Shown: one piece after another, positions 32,476-40,805 of the stretch
Position numbering within the stretch: position 1 is the first letter of the stretch
Layout of the letters: each line of letters opens with the position of its first letter
Source: Oscillospiraceae bacterium
GTDB taxonomy: Bacteria; Bacillota; Clostridia; Oscillospirales; Ruminococcaceae
Assembly (NCBI GenBank): GCA_022791315.1
Contig: JAAVYW010000036.1
Span: 1 to 53,720, forward strand
Length of the DNA: 53,720 nt
Direction: 5' to 3'
Notes under the pieces: model-generated
Database searches by the model: none
The model's input: only the letters and a program-made list of their open reading frames with translations
What the model was told of the DNA's origin: nothing
Translations under genes and position numbers: made by a program

Positions 32476-33978
32476 TTAGATATAAAATAGATGTTCGGAG
32501 GGGTACTCAGGGTCGCAGGTAAGGTTGATACCTAGTTTTTGGAAGACTTTTTCGTCGCCGCCGTGGACAATTGTGGTGGAATGGGCTTGACAGCCGCGCA
32601 GCTCAGTCAGTTTGTTGACGGCGTACTGGGCCATGGGGTTGGTGGCGGCACAGATGCTCAGGGCGATGAGGATTTCATCGCAGTCCAGGGTGGAGTTGTA
32701 TTCCCTTAAAATCTGGTTTTTGAATTTTAGGATAGGCTCAATGACTACGGGGGAGAGGAGCAGCAAATCATCGGGGAGCTTTGCCAGGTATTTGATGGAA
32801 TTGAGGATGACGGCAGCAGAGGCCTTCATCAAATCGGAGCCTTTGCCGGTGAGGATGGTGCCGTCGGGCAGTTCCAGGGCAACGACAGGGTAGACGTCGT
32901 ATTTCTCGCTCTTCTCCTTCATGGCCTGGGAACGGACACGGGCAGGGCCCACCACCCGGCGGTCGCTCTCCTTGATGCCCACCTCGTCCATCAGCAGCTT
33001 GATGCGCTGGAGGGTTTCCAGGTCGGCGCCGCCTTTTTTGTGCTCGCAGCTGATTTTGAAATAGCGGCGGAGGATTTCCTGGCGGGAGGCCTCCTTGACT
33101 ACCTCGTCGTCTACAATGCCAAAGCCGAGGCGGTTGACACCCATATCGGTGGGGGATTGGTAGATGGCCTTGCCAGTAATTTTTTCGATGATGCGGCGGA
33201 TGACAGGGAACATCTCAATATCCCGGTTGTAGTTCACTGCCATCTTGCCATAGGCATCCAGGTGGAAGGAGTCAATCATGTTGACATCTTTCAAATCGAC
33301 GGTGGCGGCTTCGTAGGCGATGTTTAGGGGATGCTTTAGGGGGACATTCCACACGGGGAAGGTCTCGAATTTGGAGTAGCCAGCCACTACGCCCCGCTTG
33401 TACTCATGATAGAGCTGGCTGAGGCAGGTGGCGAGTTTGCCGCTGCCAGGTCCGGGGGCCGTTACCACTACAATGGGCTTGGTGGTCTCGATATAGGAGT
33501 TGGCGCCGTACCCCTCGTCGCTGACGATGGTGTCCACATCAGTGGGGTAGCCCTTGGTGGCGGCATGGGTGTAGGTTTTGATGCCCCGGTTTTCCAGTTT
33601 GTTGATGAAGCGGCGGGCGGCGGGCTGCTCGCTATAGCGGGTAATGACGACGCTGTTGACATCCAGCTCGTAGCGCCGCAGGTCGTCAATGAGGCGCAGG
33701 ACTTCTACGTCATAGGTGGTGCCGTAGTCGCCCCGGCTCTTGCCCTGCTCAATGTCGCCGGCATAGATGCAGATGACCATCTCCACTTTTTCCTTCAGCT
33801 TGCTCAGTACTTTGATTTTGGCATTTTCGTCAAAGCCGGGCAGCACCCGCTTGGCGTGGAAATCGCCGATGAGTTTGCCGCCGAATTCCAAATAGAGCTT
33901 GCCATATTGCCCTACCCGTTCCAAAATGTACTTGCTCTGTTCTTCTGAATAGAGCTCTGGGTCAAAACCGCGCCGCAT
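32476..33978 (-). CDS. DUF1846 family protein
   Basis: A 500-residue protein of the DUF1846 (UPF0371) family, well conserved in Firmicutes. It has the opening [17 protein letters not shown], a P-loop-like segment [19 protein letters not shown] near residue 173 and [17 protein letters not shown] near 285. A structure is known for a streptococcal member (a P-loop-like core), but no activity is established. It is cytoplasmic. The start ATG 33978 follows GAGGAG. The gene has its own promoter with an intrinsic terminator in the leader, so its expression may be attenuated. Confidence 0.9.
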   Translation of the reverse strand: MRRGFDPELYSEEQSKYILERVGQYGKLYLEFGGKLIGDFHAKRVLPGFDENAKIKVLSKLKEKVEMVICIYAGDIEQGKSRGDYGTTYDVEVLRLIDDLRRYELDVNSVVITRYSEQPAARRFINKLENRGIKTYTHAATKGYPTDVDTIVSDEGYGANSYIETTKPIVVVTAPGPGSGKLATCLSQLYHEYKRGVVAGYSKFETFPVWNVPLKHPLNIAYEAATVDLKDVNMIDSFHLDAYGKMAVNYNRDIEMFPVIRRIIEKITGKAIYQSPTDMGVNRLGFGIVDDEVVKEASRQEILRRYFKISCEHKKGGADLETLQRIKLLMDEVGIKESDRRVVGPARVRSQAMKEKSEKYDVYPVVALELPDGTILTGKGSDLMKASAAVILNSIKYLAKLPDDLLLLSPVVIEPILKFKNQILREYNSTLDCDEILIALSICAATNPMAQYAVNKLTELRGCQAHSTTIVHGGDEKVFQKLGINLTCDPEYPSEHLFYI

Positions 33979-34010
33979 AGTAAACCTGCTCCTCTCTGTA
34001 TCTCCCCATG

Positions 34011-34031
34011 AAAAAACGGCAGGTTCTGCCG
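34011..34031 (-). terminator. leader terminator (candidate attenuator)
   Basis: On the minus strand CGGCAG-aac-CTGCCG is followed by TTTTTT, 32 bases before the DUF1846 ATG and downstream of its candidate promoter. AACCTGC in the hairpin is complementary to GCAGGTT just before the ATG (33985-33991), which could form the alternative fold. Confidence 0.6.
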
Positions 34032-34067
34032 CTGGGGATTGGGTTGCTCCTCATTTCAATAAAATCC

Positions 34068-34076
34068 ATTCTAACA
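34068..34076 (-). promoter_or_regulatory. extended -10 promoter of the DUF1846 gene
   Basis: The minus strand reads TGT-TAGAAT, about 90 bases before the start codon. The -35 region is weak. Confidence 0.45.
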
Positions 34077-34134
34077 CATTTTCCCGGCAAAGAAAAGACC
34101 TTTTTCGCCGATTTTCAGGGAGATTTTCCAGGGA

Positions 34135-34171
34135 TAAAAAATCCCCCTACGGAAAGGCCCGTAGGGGGATT
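34135..34171 (-). terminator. terminator of the rplJ-rplL operon
   Basis: A 13-bp perfect stem AATCCCCCTACGG/CCGTAGGGGGATT (34140-34152, 34159-34171). On the minus strand it ends in TTTTTT, 21 bases past the rplL stop. Confidence 0.92.
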
Positions 34172-34192
34172 GAAAAGGTTTGGTGAATGAAA

Positions 34193-34573
34193 TTACTTCA
34201 GCTCGATAACGGCACCGGCCTCTTCCAGCTTCTTCTTCATTTCCTCGGCATCGGCCTTGGAAACGGCTTCCTTCAGGGTCTTGGGAGCGTTGTCAACCAG
34301 CTCTTTGGACTCCTTCAGGCCCAGACCGGTCAGCTCTTTGACGATTTTGATGACGCCCATCTTGGAAGCGCCAGCTTCTTTCAGGACAACGTCAAACTCG
34401 GTCTTCTCCTCAGCGGCGGGAGCGGCAGCGGCGGGAGCAGCGGCCACAGCAACAGCGGGAGCAGCGGCAGAAACGCCGAATTCCTCTTCCAGAGCCTTAA
34501 CCAGCTCGGAGAGCTCCAGAACGGTGAGGGCTTTTACATCTTCGATTAACTTTAATACTTTCTCAGAAGCCAT
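34193..34573 (-). CDS. rplL: 50S ribosomal protein L7/L12
   Basis: A 126-residue L7/L12. It has the N-terminal dimerisation domain (residues 1-35), an Ala/Pro hinge (about 37-58: [19 protein letters not shown] in part) and a C-terminal factor-binding domain with [12 protein letters not shown] and [20 protein letters not shown]7/L12 forms the ribosome stalk that recruits translation factors. ATG 34573 follows GGAGG by nine bases. It lies 63 bases after rplJ in the usual order and is followed by a terminator; rpoB does not follow here. Confidence 0.97.
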   Translation of the reverse strand: MASEKVLKLIEDVKALTVLELSELVKALEEEFGVSAAAPAVAVAAAPAAAAPAAEEKTEFDVVLKEAGASKMGVIKIVKELTGLGLKESKELVDNAPKTLKEAVSKADAEEMKKKLEEAGAVIELK

Positions 34574-34636
34574 GGTAGTTTACCTCCATAAAATAAATGT
34601 AATTTTTTGTAGTGGGTTTCCGCCGGGGGACAGGCC

Positions 34637-35170
34637 CTAGGCGGTTTGCTTTTCGGCGATGGCGTTTAAGGCAACCACCAGGCCGCGCAGGTTGGCCGCC
34701 AGGACATTGGCGAAGCCGGAAATCGGGGCGTTCAAGCCGCCGAGAGCCTGGGCGATAAGCACCTCTTTGCTGGGCAGCTTAGCCAGGGCGTTGACACCGT
34801 TTGCGTCTAAGACGCTGCCGTCTACGAAGCCGGCCTTGATGGAGAAGGGGATGGCCTTATCATCGGCGTACTTGGAGAGGATTTTGGCCGCAACCACCGG
34901 GTCTTCTTTCGACAGGGCGATGGCAGTGGTGCCTTCCAGGACGCTGTGGAGGCCCTCCAAATTGGAGCCCTTGGTGGCAATCTTCAGCAGCGTGTTTTTC
35001 ACGACGAAATACTCCACGCCCGCGGCACGCAGCTCGGCGCGCAGCTTGGTATCGTCTGCTACTGTGATGCCCTTGTAGTCAACGACTACACCGGCCACAG
35101 AGGAGTTCAGCTTTTCCGACAGCTCTGCGACAATCTGCTGTTTGGCTTGTAAAACCTTTTCGCTTGGCAA
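34637..35170 (-). CDS. rplJ: 50S ribosomal protein L10
   Basis: A 177-residue L10. The N-terminal part binds 23S rRNA (PSEKVLQAKQQIV, FVVKNTLLKIA) and the C-terminal helix binds L7/L12 dimers. The GGAGG ribosome site is eight bases before TTG 35170 and only three before ATG 35176. Clostridial L10 usually begins MPSEKV, so TTG is preferred; ATG would add two residues. It is preceded by the L10 leader RNA, through which L10(L12)4 represses its own operon. Confidence 0.96.
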   Translation of the reverse strand: MPSEKVLQAKQQIVAELSEKLNSSVAGVVVDYKGITVADDTKLRAELRAAGVEYFVVKNTLLKIATKGSNLEGLHSVLEGTTAIALSKEDPVVAAKILSKYADDKAIPFSIKAGFVDGSVLDANGVNALAKLPSKEVLIAQALGGLNAPISGFANVLAANLRGLVVALNAIAEKQTA

Positions 35171-35204
35171 ATTCATTCACCTCCGAACCTTGGATTCGGC
35201 ACAT

Positions 35205-35340
35205 GCCGGGAGAAACAAAAAACCGTCTCCTGCGGCCTGCAGGAAACGGCGAAATCGTCTTAGGAAACAACCTAAGCAAATCACAGTTCCTCGGCAGGCG
35301 GGGGTTGTCCCCCGATTAAGCACATGCACCTGCTGTCTCT
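35205..35340 (-). ncRNA. ribosomal protein L10 leader RNA
   Basis: The transcript between the promoter (35360-35388) and rplJ carries several helices: a GGGGGaCAACCCCC hairpin, CTTAGG/CCTAAG, and a terminal CCGTTTCCTGC/GCAGGAGACGG hairpin with TTTTTT. This layout and the place before rplJ match the L10 leader family (Rfam L10_leader), in which L10 binding favours termination. Boundaries are approximate. Confidence 0.8.
35217..35249 (-). terminator. attenuator terminator of the L10 leader
   Basis: An 11-bp stem (35239-35249 with 35223-35233, one mismatch), five-base loop, then TTTTTT on the minus strand, about 50 bases before rplJ. Confidence 0.85.
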
Positions 35341-35359
35341 GGAAAATGACAGCGTATAT

Positions 35360-35388
35360 AGTTTAACGGTTTTCCCCCGCTTTGTCAA
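35360..35388 (-). promoter_or_regulatory. SigA promoter of rplJ-rplL
   Basis: The minus strand has perfect TTGACA (35388-35383), 17 bases, and TAAACT (35365-35360). Confidence 0.75.
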
Positions 35389-35451
35389 GGGTTTTTCGGA
35401 TTTTTCTTCCAAAGAGCGTTTTTAATCTCATAGAGCCCTGGTTTACAGGAA

Positions 35452-35480
35452 ACAGCCGGGCCTTTTTCGGGCCCGGCTGT
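35452..35480 (-). terminator. terminator of the MATE gene
   Basis: An 11-bp perfect stem ACAGCCGGGCC/GGCCCGGCTGT just past the MATE stop codon. On the minus strand it is followed by TTTCC, so the U-run is short. Confidence 0.75.
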
Positions 35481-35484
35481 CCTG

Positions 35485-36846
35485 TCACTTGGTTTCCATA
35501 GTGAGGATTTTCTTGCGGTAGGTACTGCGGAAGATGATAAGGACCAGGAGGAAGGCCACTACCTCGGCGATGGGGAAGGACATCCAGACGCCGGTGACAC
35601 CAAAGAAGCGGGAGAGGAAATAGGCCGCAGGGAGGATAACCACCACCTGGCGGACAGTGGAGATGAGCAGGCTGCGGAAGCCCTCGCCAATGGCCTGGAA
35701 AAAGTTGGACAGGCAGATGCCCACTGAGGCAAAGACAAAGCACAGGCTGATAATGTGCATGGCGGGCACGCCCAGTTCAACCATCTCCGGGCTGGCGTTG
35801 AAGAGGCCCAGCAGCAGGGTGGGAGTGACCCAGAAGAGCAGCACCCCCACGCCGGAGATGCCCAAGCCAATGAGCAGCGCCCACTTGAGGCATTCCATCA
35901 GGCGCTTGGGGCTGCGGGCGCCGTAGTTAAAGCCCATGATGGGCAGCGCGCCGTTGTTGAGCCCGAACATGGGCATGAAGATGAAGGATTGCAGTTTGAA
36001 ATACACGCCCAGCACAGCCACCGCTGCATCGGAAAAGGAGATGAGGATGTTGTTGAGGAAGACGTTGAGCACGGCGGAGATGGACTGCATAATAATAGAG
36101 GGAAAGCCCACCTGGTAAATATTCCCCACAATGCGCCAACGGAAGGAAAAAATCTTGGGGCTGATGCTGATTTCGTGCTTGCCGCGCACCATGACAAACA
36201 GGCCGTAAAAGAAGGAGCAGAACTGCCCGACGACTGTGGCGATGGCAGCCCCGGCCACCCCCATGGCGGGCAGGCCCAGCCAGCCGAAGATAAAGATGGG
36301 GTCCAGGATAATATTGATGATGGCGCCGATGAGCTGGATAAGCATGGGGTCGCGCATGTTACCGGTGCCCTGGAGCACTTTCTCAGCCGTGATGGACCAG
36401 AAAAGGCCCATGGACAGGGTGGTGACAATGGACACATAGGAGGTGCCCATCTCAATAATGGAGGGGTTATCGGTGAAGGCCGCCAGGAATGGGCGGGAGA
36501 AGAACAGCCCAAATACCAGGAACAACAGGCTGCTGACCGTTTCGCAGAGCACGCCGTGGAGCGCCACCTGGGAGGCCTCTTCCCGGTTGCGCTCACCTAG
36601 GCGGCGGGCAATCAGGGAGTTGATGCCGATGCCGGTGCCCACGCTGACCGCTATCATCAGGGTTTGGACCGGGAAGGCCAGGGAGACGGCGGTAAAGGCG
36701 TCTTGCCCCAGCTGGCCAACGAAGGCACTGTCTACTACATTGTAGAGGGCCTGCACCAGCATGGAGAAAATCGCCGGCAGCGACATGGAGATGAGGAGGG
36801 GCAGAATGGGCTTTTGCCCCATCTTGTTTTCGCGTGTTTCGCTCAT
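35485..36846 (-). CDS. MATE family efflux transporter
   Basis: A 453-residue membrane protein with 12 predicted helices in two similar halves, of the NorM/DinF MATE family. The opening ILPLLISMSLPAIFSMLVQALYNVVDSAFVG is the usual first helix and loop (given in part), and QGTGNMRDPM, NNGALPIMGFNYGA and NFFQAIGEG are family signatures. It expels drugs or other organic cations using sodium or proton gradients. ATG 36846 follows AAAGGA. It is transcribed alone from its own promoter through a leader with a 10-bp hairpin. Confidence 0.92.
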   Translation of the reverse strand: MSETRENKMGQKPILPLLISMSLPAIFSMLVQALYNVVDSAFVGQLGQDAFTAVSLAFPVQTLMIAVSVGTGIGINSLIARRLGERNREEASQVALHGVLCETVSSLLFLVFGLFFSRPFLAAFTDNPSIIEMGTSYVSIVTTLSMGLFWSITAEKVLQGTGNMRDPMLIQLIGAIINIILDPIFIFGWLGLPAMGVAGAAIATVVGQFCSFFYGLFVMVRGKHEISISPKIFSFRWRIVGNIYQVGFPSIIMQSISAVLNVFLNNILISFSDAAVAVLGVYFKLQSFIFMPMFGLNNGALPIMGFNYGARSPKRLMECLKWALLIGLGISGVGVLLFWVTPTLLLGLFNASPEMVELGVPAMHIISLCFVFASVGICLSNFFQAIGEGFRSLLISTVRQVVVILPAAYFLSRFFGVTGVWMSFPIAEVVAFLLVLIIFRSTYRKKILTMETK

Positions 36847-36863
36847 GGGATACTTCCTTTCTC

Positions 36864-36887
36864 TCTGCGCCCCCGGCGGGGCGCAGA
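36864..36887 (-). promoter_or_regulatory. 5' UTR hairpin of the MATE mRNA
   Basis: TCTGCGCCCC/GGGGCGCAGA, a perfect 10-bp stem with a four-base loop, ends 18 bases before the start codon, next to the ribosome site. It could affect translation or mRNA stability. Confidence 0.5.
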
Positions 36888-36923
36888 CTTCCTTTTGGTT
36901 TTTTATATTTCCTTTATAGTTGT

Positions 36924-36952
36924 ATTATACTAAATTTTCACGCCTATTTCTA
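36924..36952 (-). promoter_or_regulatory. SigA promoter of the MATE gene
   Basis: The minus strand has TAGAAA (36952-36947), 17 bases, and perfect TATAAT (36929-36924). Confidence 0.6.
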
Positions 36953-37030
36953 CCGCCTATCATGACAAAGAGAAGGGCTTTTTATTTTTAAAAACTGGGA
37001 AGTTTTGCGCAAAAATGATGTGCAGCCCCC

Positions 37031-37058
37031 TTGACAAATGGAGCGGGAAGAGTATAAT
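37031..37058 (+). promoter_or_regulatory. SigA promoter of the arsR-zntA operon
   Basis: Perfect TTGACA (37031-37036), 16 bases, perfect TATAAT (37053-37058). The operator lies directly behind it. Confidence 0.85.
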
Positions 37059-37061
37059 GAT

Positions 37062-37093
37062 ATTAACATATGAACACATGAACATATGTTAAT
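37062..37093 (+). promoter_or_regulatory. palindromic ArsR/SmtB-type operator
   Basis: ATTAACATATG (37062-37072) and CATATGTTAAT (37083-37093) are an exact inverted repeat with a ten-base centre, and TGAACA repeats inside. It covers the transcription start. ATATGAACA-type half sites are typical for SmtB/CzrA/CadC repressors, so the adjacent ArsR protein is the likely ligand. Confidence 0.8.
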
Positions 37094-37146
37094 AAAAACG
37101 ACAGCGCGATTTGGGGCGCAGAAGATAGGAAGGGAAGAGGTGTTTT

Positions 37147-37503
37147 ATGAAACAGTGCTGCGAGAACCCGGATATTCACGAGGCGTTGCTGTCCTCAGTG
37201 ATGGAGAGGATGCCGGACGAGAATATGCTGATTGATTTATCGGATTTGTTTAAGATGTTCTCCGACCATTCCAGGCTGAAAATCCTCTACGCGCTCTATT
37301 TGGGCGAGATGAGCGTATGCGACCTGGCAAATATGCTGGAGATGTCCCAGTCGGCGGTGTCGCACCAGCTGCGGCTGCTGCGGGGGGCGGAGCTGGTGAA
37401 GTTCCGCCGGGAGGGGAAATCGGTGTTTTACTCCCTGGACGACGAGCATGTGGCCCAGATTATCCACATGGGCATGAGCCATATTTCGGAGGCCATTGTC
37501 TGA
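37147..37503 (+). CDS. ArsR/SmtB-family metal-sensing repressor
   Basis: A 118-residue winged-helix repressor. The recognition part is SVCDLANMLEMSQSAVSHQLRLLR, split around residues 56-79. The zinc-site pattern of helix 5, DxH-x10-HxxE, is complete as D99-x-H101 and H112-x-x-E115, as in SmtB and CzrA. Extra cysteines C4, C5 and C58 resemble the CadC alpha3N site, so it may sense Cd/Pb as well as Zn. Metal binding would release it from the palindromic operator upstream. GAGGTG precedes ATG 37147. It lies 39 bases before the P-type ATPase it controls. Confidence 0.92.
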   Translation: MKQCCENPDIHEALLSSVMERMPDENMLIDLSDLFKMFSDHSRLKILYALYLGEMSVCDLANMLEMSQSAVSHQLRLLRGAELVKFRREGKSVFYSLDDEHVAQIIHMGMSHISEAIV

Positions 37504-37542
37504 TGGCCCAGTACCCAACACAAGAGAGAGGCGGGATTTCAA

Positions 37543-39696
37543 ATGACAAAAACGATATACTATCTTCCCGACTTGGACTGTGCCAACTGCGCGGCGAAGA
37601 TTGAAACGGCTGTGGGGAAGCTGCCCTTTGTGGAGAGCTGCAACCTGAATTTTACCATGAAGAAGATGGTTTTGGAATCGGAGGGCCCGGTGGGGGAGCG
37701 GGAAGACCACACCATCCGGGACACCATCTTGTCCTATGAGTCGGTGCAGGTGCAGACAGAGGCGGAATACCTGGCCGGGCAGGAAAAGGGCCATGCCCAT
37801 GAGCACGGGCATTCTCATGCACACGGCCACGAGCACACCCATGGAAAACCGGGGTTGAAACAGTGGATTCCGCTGATGGTGGGCGGGGGGCTCTTTGTGC
37901 TGGGGCTGGTGATGCCCTGGGGATGGGTTAAGATGGCGCTCTTTGTGGCAGCTGCGGCAGTGGCCGGGTTTGAGTCCTTTAAAGAGGCCTTTGCAGGGCT
38001 GGCGCACCTGCGGATTGACGAGAACCTCCTGATGTGCCTGGCGGTGGTGGCAGCCTTTGTCATCGGGCTCTTGGAGGGCAGCGCGGAGGAGTTCTCAGAG
38101 GGGGCTATGGTGACACTGCTCTTTGTGCTGGGGGAACAGCTGGAGGGGCTGGCAGTCTCCCGTTCCCAGCGGCAGATTAGCGCGCTGACAGCCATCCTGC
38201 CGGAGGAGGCCACATTGCTCTCGGATGGGGGGGAGGAGACAAAAGTACCGGCCCAGGCCCTGCGGGAAGGTGATGTGATTGCGGTGCGCCCTGGGGAGCG
38301 TATCCCGGCGGACTGCCTGGTGCTCTCGGGCAGCTGCTCGGCAGATACTTCGGTGGTGACAGGGGAGAGCATGCCACGGGAAATGGGCCAGGGGAGCGAG
38401 CTGCTCTCAGGCATGATTGATTTAGACAGCCTGATAACCTGCCGGGTACTGCGGCCGGCGGGACAGTCGGCGGCCGCGCGCATTATTGAGATGGTGGAGG
38501 ACTCTGCCAAGCAAAAGGGGAACACCGAGCGGTTTATCACCCGGTTTGCCCGGGTGTATACCCCGGCGGTGCTGGTGGTTGCGGTGCTGGTGGCGGTTTT
38601 GCCGCCGCTGCTCTCCTTTGGCTCCTTCACCCAGTGGATTCACCGGGCGCTGGTGTTCCTGGTGGCCTCCTGCCCCTGCGCGCTGGTGATTTCCGTGCCC
38701 CTCAGCTTTTTCTCCGCCATTGGCGCGGCCTCAAAGCAGGGGGTGCTGGTGAAGGGGGGCAAGTACATCGAGCTGCTCTCAAAGGCCAAAAACCTGGCCT
38801 TTGACAAGACGGGCACCCTTACCCAGGGACAGCCCGGCATTGCCGAAATCAACTGCTATGGCAGCTTGAGCGAACAGGCTGCCCTCTCTCTGGCGGCACT
38901 GGCGGAGAGAGGCTCCACCCACCCGCTGGCAAAGGCACTCACTGAGGCCTGCCCGGATCTGCCTGCCTGTACTGTGGAGGCGATGAAGGAGCACAGCGGC
39001 TATGGGCTGGAACTCACTATCCAGGGGAGACAGGTGCTCTGCGGCAGCAGCAAGCTGATGGGCCTCTTTGGCGTGGAGTGCGGGAAAGCCCAGGGGGAGA
39101 ATGTGCTGCTGGCAGTGGACGGGAAGCTGGAAGCGGGATTCCGGATGAAAGACCAGCTGCGGCCCGATGCGGCCCAGGCCATCGCAGAGCTGAAGGGCAT
39201 TGGGTTTGAAACGGTTTGCATGGTGTCGGGGGACAATGAGCAGGCCTGCGCCCAGATTGCGCAGGAGAGCGGCGTGACGGAATACGCCCACTCCTGCCTG
39301 CCGGGGGACAAGGTGGAAAAGGTGAAGGGCCTGAAGGCCGGCGGCACCACCCTCTTCGTGGGGGATGGCATCAACGACGCGCCGGTACTGGCTGCAGCAG
39401 ACGCGGGCATTGCCATGGGGCTGGGGTCCCAGGCCGCTATTGAAGCGGCAGACGTGGTGCTGATGTCCCAGGAGATGCGGGATTTGCCAAAAGCCGTGAC
39501 CCTGGCCCGCAGGAGCATGGGGGTCATCCGGTTTAACGTGGCGTTTGCGCTGGCGGTGAAGCTGGCGGTGTTCCTGCTGGCCTTTACCGGGTACGCCCAG
39601 ATGTGGATGGCGGTGTTTGCCGATGTGGGGGTATCGATTCTCTCGGTGCTCAACGCGTCGCGGATTCTGCTCTTTACACGGGGAGAGAGAAAATAG
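37543..39696 (+). CDS. P1B-type Zn/Cd-exporting ATPase
   Basis: A 717-residue heavy-metal P-type ATPase of the ZntA/CadA group. An N-terminal metal-binding domain carries D12-C13-A-N-C16, and a His-rich linker (about 84-101) stands before the first helix. Eight membrane helices, TGES in the actuator domain, C377-P-C379 in the transport helix, the phosphorylated D421 in DKTGTLT, the HP motif in STHPLAK and GDGINDAP are all intact. It exports Zn(II), Cd(II) or Pb(II) with ATP. It is the second gene of the ArsR operon, so its expression should rise with metal. CadA/ZntA cannot be told apart by eye. It is a useful contrast to the degenerate homologue at 46010-49060. Confidence 0.94.
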   Translation: MTKTIYYLPDLDCANCAAKIETAVGKLPFVESCNLNFTMKKMVLESEGPVGEREDHTIRDTILSYESVQVQTEAEYLAGQEKGHAHEHGHSHAHGHEHTHGKPGLKQWIPLMVGGGLFVLGLVMPWGWVKMALFVAAAAVAGFESFKEAFAGLAHLRIDENLLMCLAVVAAFVIGLLEGSAEEFSEGAMVTLLFVLGEQLEGLAVSRSQRQISALTAILPEEATLLSDGGEETKVPAQALREGDVIAVRPGERIPADCLVLSGSCSADTSVVTGESMPREMGQGSELLSGMIDLDSLITCRVLRPAGQSAAARIIEMVEDSAKQKGNTERFITRFARVYTPAVLVVAVLVAVLPPLLSFGSFTQWIHRALVFLVASCPCALVISVPLSFFSAIGAASKQGVLVKGGKYIELLSKAKNLAFDKTGTLTQGQPGIAEINCYGSLSEQAALSLAALAERGSTHPLAKALTEACPDLPACTVEAMKEHSGYGLELTIQGRQVLCGSSKLMGLFGVECGKAQGENVLLAVDGKLEAGFRMKDQLRPDAAQAIAELKGIGFETVCMVSGDNEQACAQIAQESGVTEYAHSCLPGDKVEKVKGLKAGGTTLFVGDGINDAPVLAAADAGIAMGLGSQAAIEAADVVLMSQEMRDLPKAVTLARRSMGVIRFNVAFALAVKLAVFLLAFTGYAQMWMAVFADVGVSILSVLNASRILLFTRGERK

Positions 39697-39702
39697 ATGT
39701 GG

Positions 39703-39728
39703 AGGGCGGCTCCCTTGGGGGCCGCCTT
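39703..39728 (+). terminator. weak terminator after the Zn/Cd ATPase
   Basis: A hairpin AGGGCGGC/GCCGCCTT with a GC-rich loop followed by TTTG. Confidence 0.5.
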
Positions 39729-39834
39729 TGCCTGCGCTTTTATGCACAACAGCGGGGATAGACGCAAGGGTATACAGGAAATTGGCTAATTTATATTAAA
39801 TTCTGTATGTTTATGAGAAAACATCAAATTTCTA

Positions 39835-39863
39835 TTGCATATTTCCGGGAGATGCTGTATAAT
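39835..39863 (+). promoter_or_regulatory. SigA promoter of the amino-acid ABC transporter operon
   Basis: TTGCAT (39835-39840), 17 bases, perfect TATAAT (39858-39863). It lies about 50 bases before the binding-protein start. Confidence 0.8.
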
Positions 39864-39914
39864 GACGGCAATGTCAAAGGCATTTGAAATGAAAAGTTAA
39901 GGAGAATGAGCAAT

Positions 39915-40706
39915 ATGAACCTGATGAAAAAAGTTTCAATGATGGCGGCTGCGGCGGCGCTGGCCGTGTCCCTGGCGGCGTGCAGCAGCGTGCCGGCCAA
40001 CACAGTACATAGTATGGACGACCTGCCCGGCAAGAAAATCGGCGTACAGCTGGGGACTGTGGGCGACAGCTGCGCCAGCGATTATGAGGGCGAAGGCGCC
40101 ACAGTGGAGCGCTACAGCAAGGCCAGCGACGCCGTGCAGGCGCTGAAGCAGGGGAAGATTGACTGCGTGATTATCGACCTGCAGCCTGCCCAGGTATTTG
40201 TAGAGAAAAACAGCGATTTGATGATTTTGGACGACCGGTTTGACCCTGAGGAATATGCCATTGCCGTGGCAAAGGGCAGCGAGCTCACCGGGCAAATCAA
40301 CGGGGCGCTGGAGCAGCTGGTGGAAAACGGCACCATGCAGCAGATTATGGATAACTATATCGGCGACAAGAAGGGCACTTGCCCCTATGTCTCGCCCGAG
40401 GGGACTGACCGCTCCAACGGCACACTGGTGATGGCGACGAATGCCGAGTTTGAGCCCTATGAGTTTATGGAAGGGGATAAAATCGTGGGCATCGACGCGG
40501 AGATGGCCCAGGCGGTGTGCGATATTCTGGGGATGGAGCTGAAGATTGAGAACATGGAGTTTGACTCCATTATCGCTGCTATCCAGTCCGGGAAGGCGGA
40601 CTTCGGCGCGGCGGGGATGTCTGTGACCCCGGACCGGCTGGAGAATGTGGACTTTACCAATTCCTATGCCACCTCTGCCCAGGTGATTGTTGTAAGAGCG
40701 AAGTAA
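39915..40706 (+). CDS. circularly permuted amino-acid ABC binding lipoprotein
   Basis: A 263-residue solute-binding lipoprotein (signal peptide, lipobox LAAC with C23). Its SBP_bac_3 sequence is in swapped order. Residues about 30-165 (DDLPGKKIGVQLGTVGD, VERYSKASDAVQALKQGKID, YAIAVAKGSEL, NGTMQQIMDNYIG) are the part that normally ends the protein. Residues 169-263 (GTLVMATNAEFEPYEF, GIDAEMAQAVCDILGM, MEFDSIIAAIQSGKADFGAAGMS, RLENVDFTNSY) are the part that normally comes first. All parts are present, so the fold should be complete. It captures a polar amino acid outside the cell for the permease and ATPase that follow. ATG 39915 is ten bases after GGAG; ATG 39906 is too near. Confidence 0.92.
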   Translation: MNLMKKVSMMAAAAALAVSLAACSSVPANTVHSMDDLPGKKIGVQLGTVGDSCASDYEGEGATVERYSKASDAVQALKQGKIDCVIIDLQPAQVFVEKNSDLMILDDRFDPEEYAIAVAKGSELTGQINGALEQLVENGTMQQIMDNYIGDKKGTCPYVSPEGTDRSNGTLVMATNAEFEPYEFMEGDKIVGIDAEMAQAVCDILGMELKIENMEFDSIIAAIQSGKADFGAAGMSVTPDRLENVDFTNSYATSAQVIVVRAK

Positions 40707-40738
40707 ATCCTGCCCGGACAGGGCAGCTTGGCAGGCTG

Positions 40739-40765
40739 ACGCGCCTTTGGTTCACAAAGGCGCGT
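40739..40765 (+). promoter_or_regulatory. stem-loop between binding protein and permease genes
   Basis: An 11-bp perfect stem ACGCGCCTTTG/CAAAGGCGCGT with a five-base loop and only TTT after it. In such operons a hairpin here protects the 5' message or partly stops transcription, making binding protein in excess. Confidence 0.7.
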
Positions 40766-40805
40766 TTGGTCTATTCTTTAGAGGATGAAGAAAGGCGGTG
40801 TTGGT

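Noticed and set aside
40739-40765. Hairpin considered as a full terminator ending the binding-protein transcript
   Set aside because: Only three U follow the stem and the permease has no clear promoter of its own, so partial termination or mRNA protection fits better.
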